15,558 nucleotides of DNA. Origin: UBA8290 sp964230965. GTDB lineage: Bacteria; Bacillota_I; Bacilli_A; Acholeplasmatales; Acholeplasmataceae. The stretch is from the NCBI GenBank assembly GCA_964230965.1, contig CAXRJA010000061.1:1-15558 (forward strand). Reading direction: 5' to 3'. This document shows, in pieces, positions 14,282 through 15,558 of the stretch; positions within the stretch are counted from its first letter, which is position 1, and each line of letters begins with the position of its first letter. The notes under the pieces are model-generated. The model was not told the DNA's origin and made no database searches. It worked only from the letters and a program-made list of their open reading frames with translations. The position numbers and the translations under genes are program-made.

Positions 14282-15558
14282 AAAACCATATTATATTTCA
14301 ACTGCGATTGCATATGCTTCCGCAATTCCACATATTGGGAACGTTTATGAAGCTATTTTAGCCGATGCGATTGCAAGATTTAAACGATTAGATGGATATG
14401 ACGTTTATTTTCAAACAGGTACTGATGAACATGGACTCAAGATAGAAACAAAAGCAAAAGTGCAAGGCATGGATCCACAAACATATGTGAATCATATTAG
14501 TGATGAAATCAAGCGTATTTATTCTCTTGTAGATATTTCTTACGACAAGTTTGTTAAAACAACGGATGACATTCATAAAAAGTCAGTACAAAAAATATTT
14601 GATCAATTGTTAGAACAAGATGATATTTATTTAGGAACATATCAAGGTTGGTATTCAGTTTCTGAAGAATCCTATATTCAAGAAAAAGACATTGTTGATG
14701 GAAAAGGGCCTCAAGGAGACACACTTGTATGGACTGAAGAAGAAGTGTACTTTTTTAGAATGTCTAAATATCAAGATCAACTATTAAATCATATACAAGA
14801 TCATCCAACGTTTATTTCTCCAGAATCTAGAAAGAATGAAATGATTCAAAATTTCTTATCTGAGCCATTACCCGACTTATCTATCTCAAGAACATCATTT
14901 AAATGGGGAATTCCTGTATTAAATAATCCTGACCACGTCATATATGTATGGATGGATGCCTTATCCAATTATATTACTGGATTGGGGTATCACCCTGATA
15001 CATCCTCAAAAGAAATGGATATATTTTGGCCAGCAGATGTGCATTTAATTGGTAAGGATATCTTAAGATTTCATACCATCTATTGGCCAATCTTTTTAAT
15101 GGCATTAGGACTACCACTACCAAAACAAGTATTTGGTCATCCTTGGATTTTAGTCAATAAAGGAAAAATGAGTAAATCTGTTGGAAACGTGATGTATGTG
15201 GATGAACTACTCACACATTTTAAAAAAGATGTTATTCGTTACTATGTGTTACATGAAATACCATATGCACAAGATGGAAATATGACATATGAACTCATCA
15301 TTGAAAGAAACAATTCTGATTTAGCCAATACCATAGGAAATTTAGTTAATCGTAGTATAGGTATGTCCATGAAGTATCGAGACGGTCGTATTTCATATCA
15401 ACCCGATACTTTAGAATCTTCAACAACATTAAAAAACAGTGCGCTTGATGCACTTATTAAAATACGTTCACTTATGGATGATTTGAAAGTTGCAGATGCG
15501 CTTGAAGTTGTTGTTGAATTAGCAAGACAAGCAAATAAATACATCGATCTTACGGAAC
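14271..15558 (+). CDS. metG: Methionine-tRNA ligase (5' part, runs off the window)
   Basis: Methionyl-tRNA synthetase charges initiator and elongator tRNA-Met. 429 residues are visible and the frame is open at the window edge; family members are about 510-670 residues, so the anticodon-binding end is missing. The class I signatures are HIGN (21-24, in the PHIGNVYEA context) and KMSKS (299-303), with TGTDEHG, GWYSVSEESY, YFFRMSKY, YVWMDALSNYI and WPADVHLIGKDILRFH between them. The connective-peptide insert holds no cysteine, so this is the zinc-free Bacillus-like type. The ATG at 14271 follows AAAGGAGATC at good spacing and lies 11 nt inside rsmI. It may be the last gene of the operon, which the window cannot show. 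Confidence 0.97.
   Translation, partial: MQNKKPYYISTAIAYASAIPHIGNVYEAILADAIARFKRLDGYDVYFQTGTDEHGLKIETKAKVQGMDPQTYVNHISDEIKRIYSLVDISYDKFVKTTDDIHKKSVQKIFDQLLEQDDIYLGTYQGWYSVSEESYIQEKDIVDGKGPQGDTLVWTEEEVYFFRMSKYQDQLLNHIQDHPTFISPESRKNEMIQNFLSEPLPDLSISRTSFKWGIPVLNNPDHVIYVWMDALSNYITGLGYHPDTSSKEMDIFWPADVHLIGKDILRFHTIYWPIFLMALGLPLPKQVFGHPWILVNKGKMSKSVGNVMYVDELLTHFKKDVIRYYVLHEIPYAQDGNMTYELIIERNNSDLANTIGNLVNRSIGMSMKYRDGRISYQPDTLESSTTLKNSALDALIKIRSLMDDLKVADALEVVVELARQANKYIDLTE

Noticed and set aside
1..15558. Use of the Mycoplasma code (UGA = Trp)
   Set aside because: UGA ends adk, map, ecfT and tmk at the expected lengths, and Trp codons in SecY, EcfT and MetRS are all UGG.

Overview
The window is an A+T-rich stretch of a low-GC Firmicutes/Tenericutes chromosome. 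It most resembles an Acholeplasma-like or Izemoplasma-like lineage, although the exact taxon cannot be fixed from sequence alone. UGA acts as a true stop in several genes (adk, map, ecfT, tmk) and tryptophan is always UGG, so the code is standard (table 11) rather than the Mycoplasma/Spiroplasma code. Gene density is very high. No tRNA, rRNA, CRISPR, IS element or phage gene was seen, and no gene-free stretch exceeds about 65 bases.

Region 1 (1-5843) is the distal part of the universal ribosomal-protein cluster (end of the spc operon plus the alpha operon): rpmD (3' end only), rplO, secY, adk, map, infA, rpmJ, rpsM, rpsK, rpoA, rplQ. All lie on the + strand with tiny gaps or overlaps, and an intrinsic terminator follows rplQ. 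The 38-codon rpmJ encodes a cysteine-free, presumably zinc-independent L36. In contrast the adenylate kinase keeps a four-cysteine zinc site.

Region 2 (5857-7413) is a small accessory island: a predicted secreted lipoprotein of the endonuclease I family (+), convergent with a single-domain thioredoxin-like protein (-). Their 3' ends overlap by 6 nt. A perfect 11-bp terminator hairpin is embedded in the last codons of the nuclease and can serve both strands. A compact divergent promoter region follows, with overlapping extended -10 elements on the two strands.

Region 3 (7414-15558) is a tightly packed + strand run that begins with the energizing module of an ECF vitamin/metal transporter (ecfA1, ecfA2, ecfT) and truA. 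It continues with a compressed version of the Bacillus tmk-to-metS neighbourhood: tmk, holB, trmN6-like methyltransferase, a TerB-like hypothetical, rsmI and metG (cut by the window end). Seven of the nine junctions overlap by 4-25 nt, which suggests one translationally coupled operon joining vitamin uptake, tRNA/rRNA modification, dTMP supply, the clamp loader and Met-tRNA synthesis.

Nothing here amounts to a clearly new defence or mobile system. The best leads are architectural: the intragenic bidirectional terminator, the overlapping divergent promoters, the EcfT with an apparent extra membrane hairpin, the Zn-free L36, and the TerB-like protein sitting where Bacillus has other small genes.
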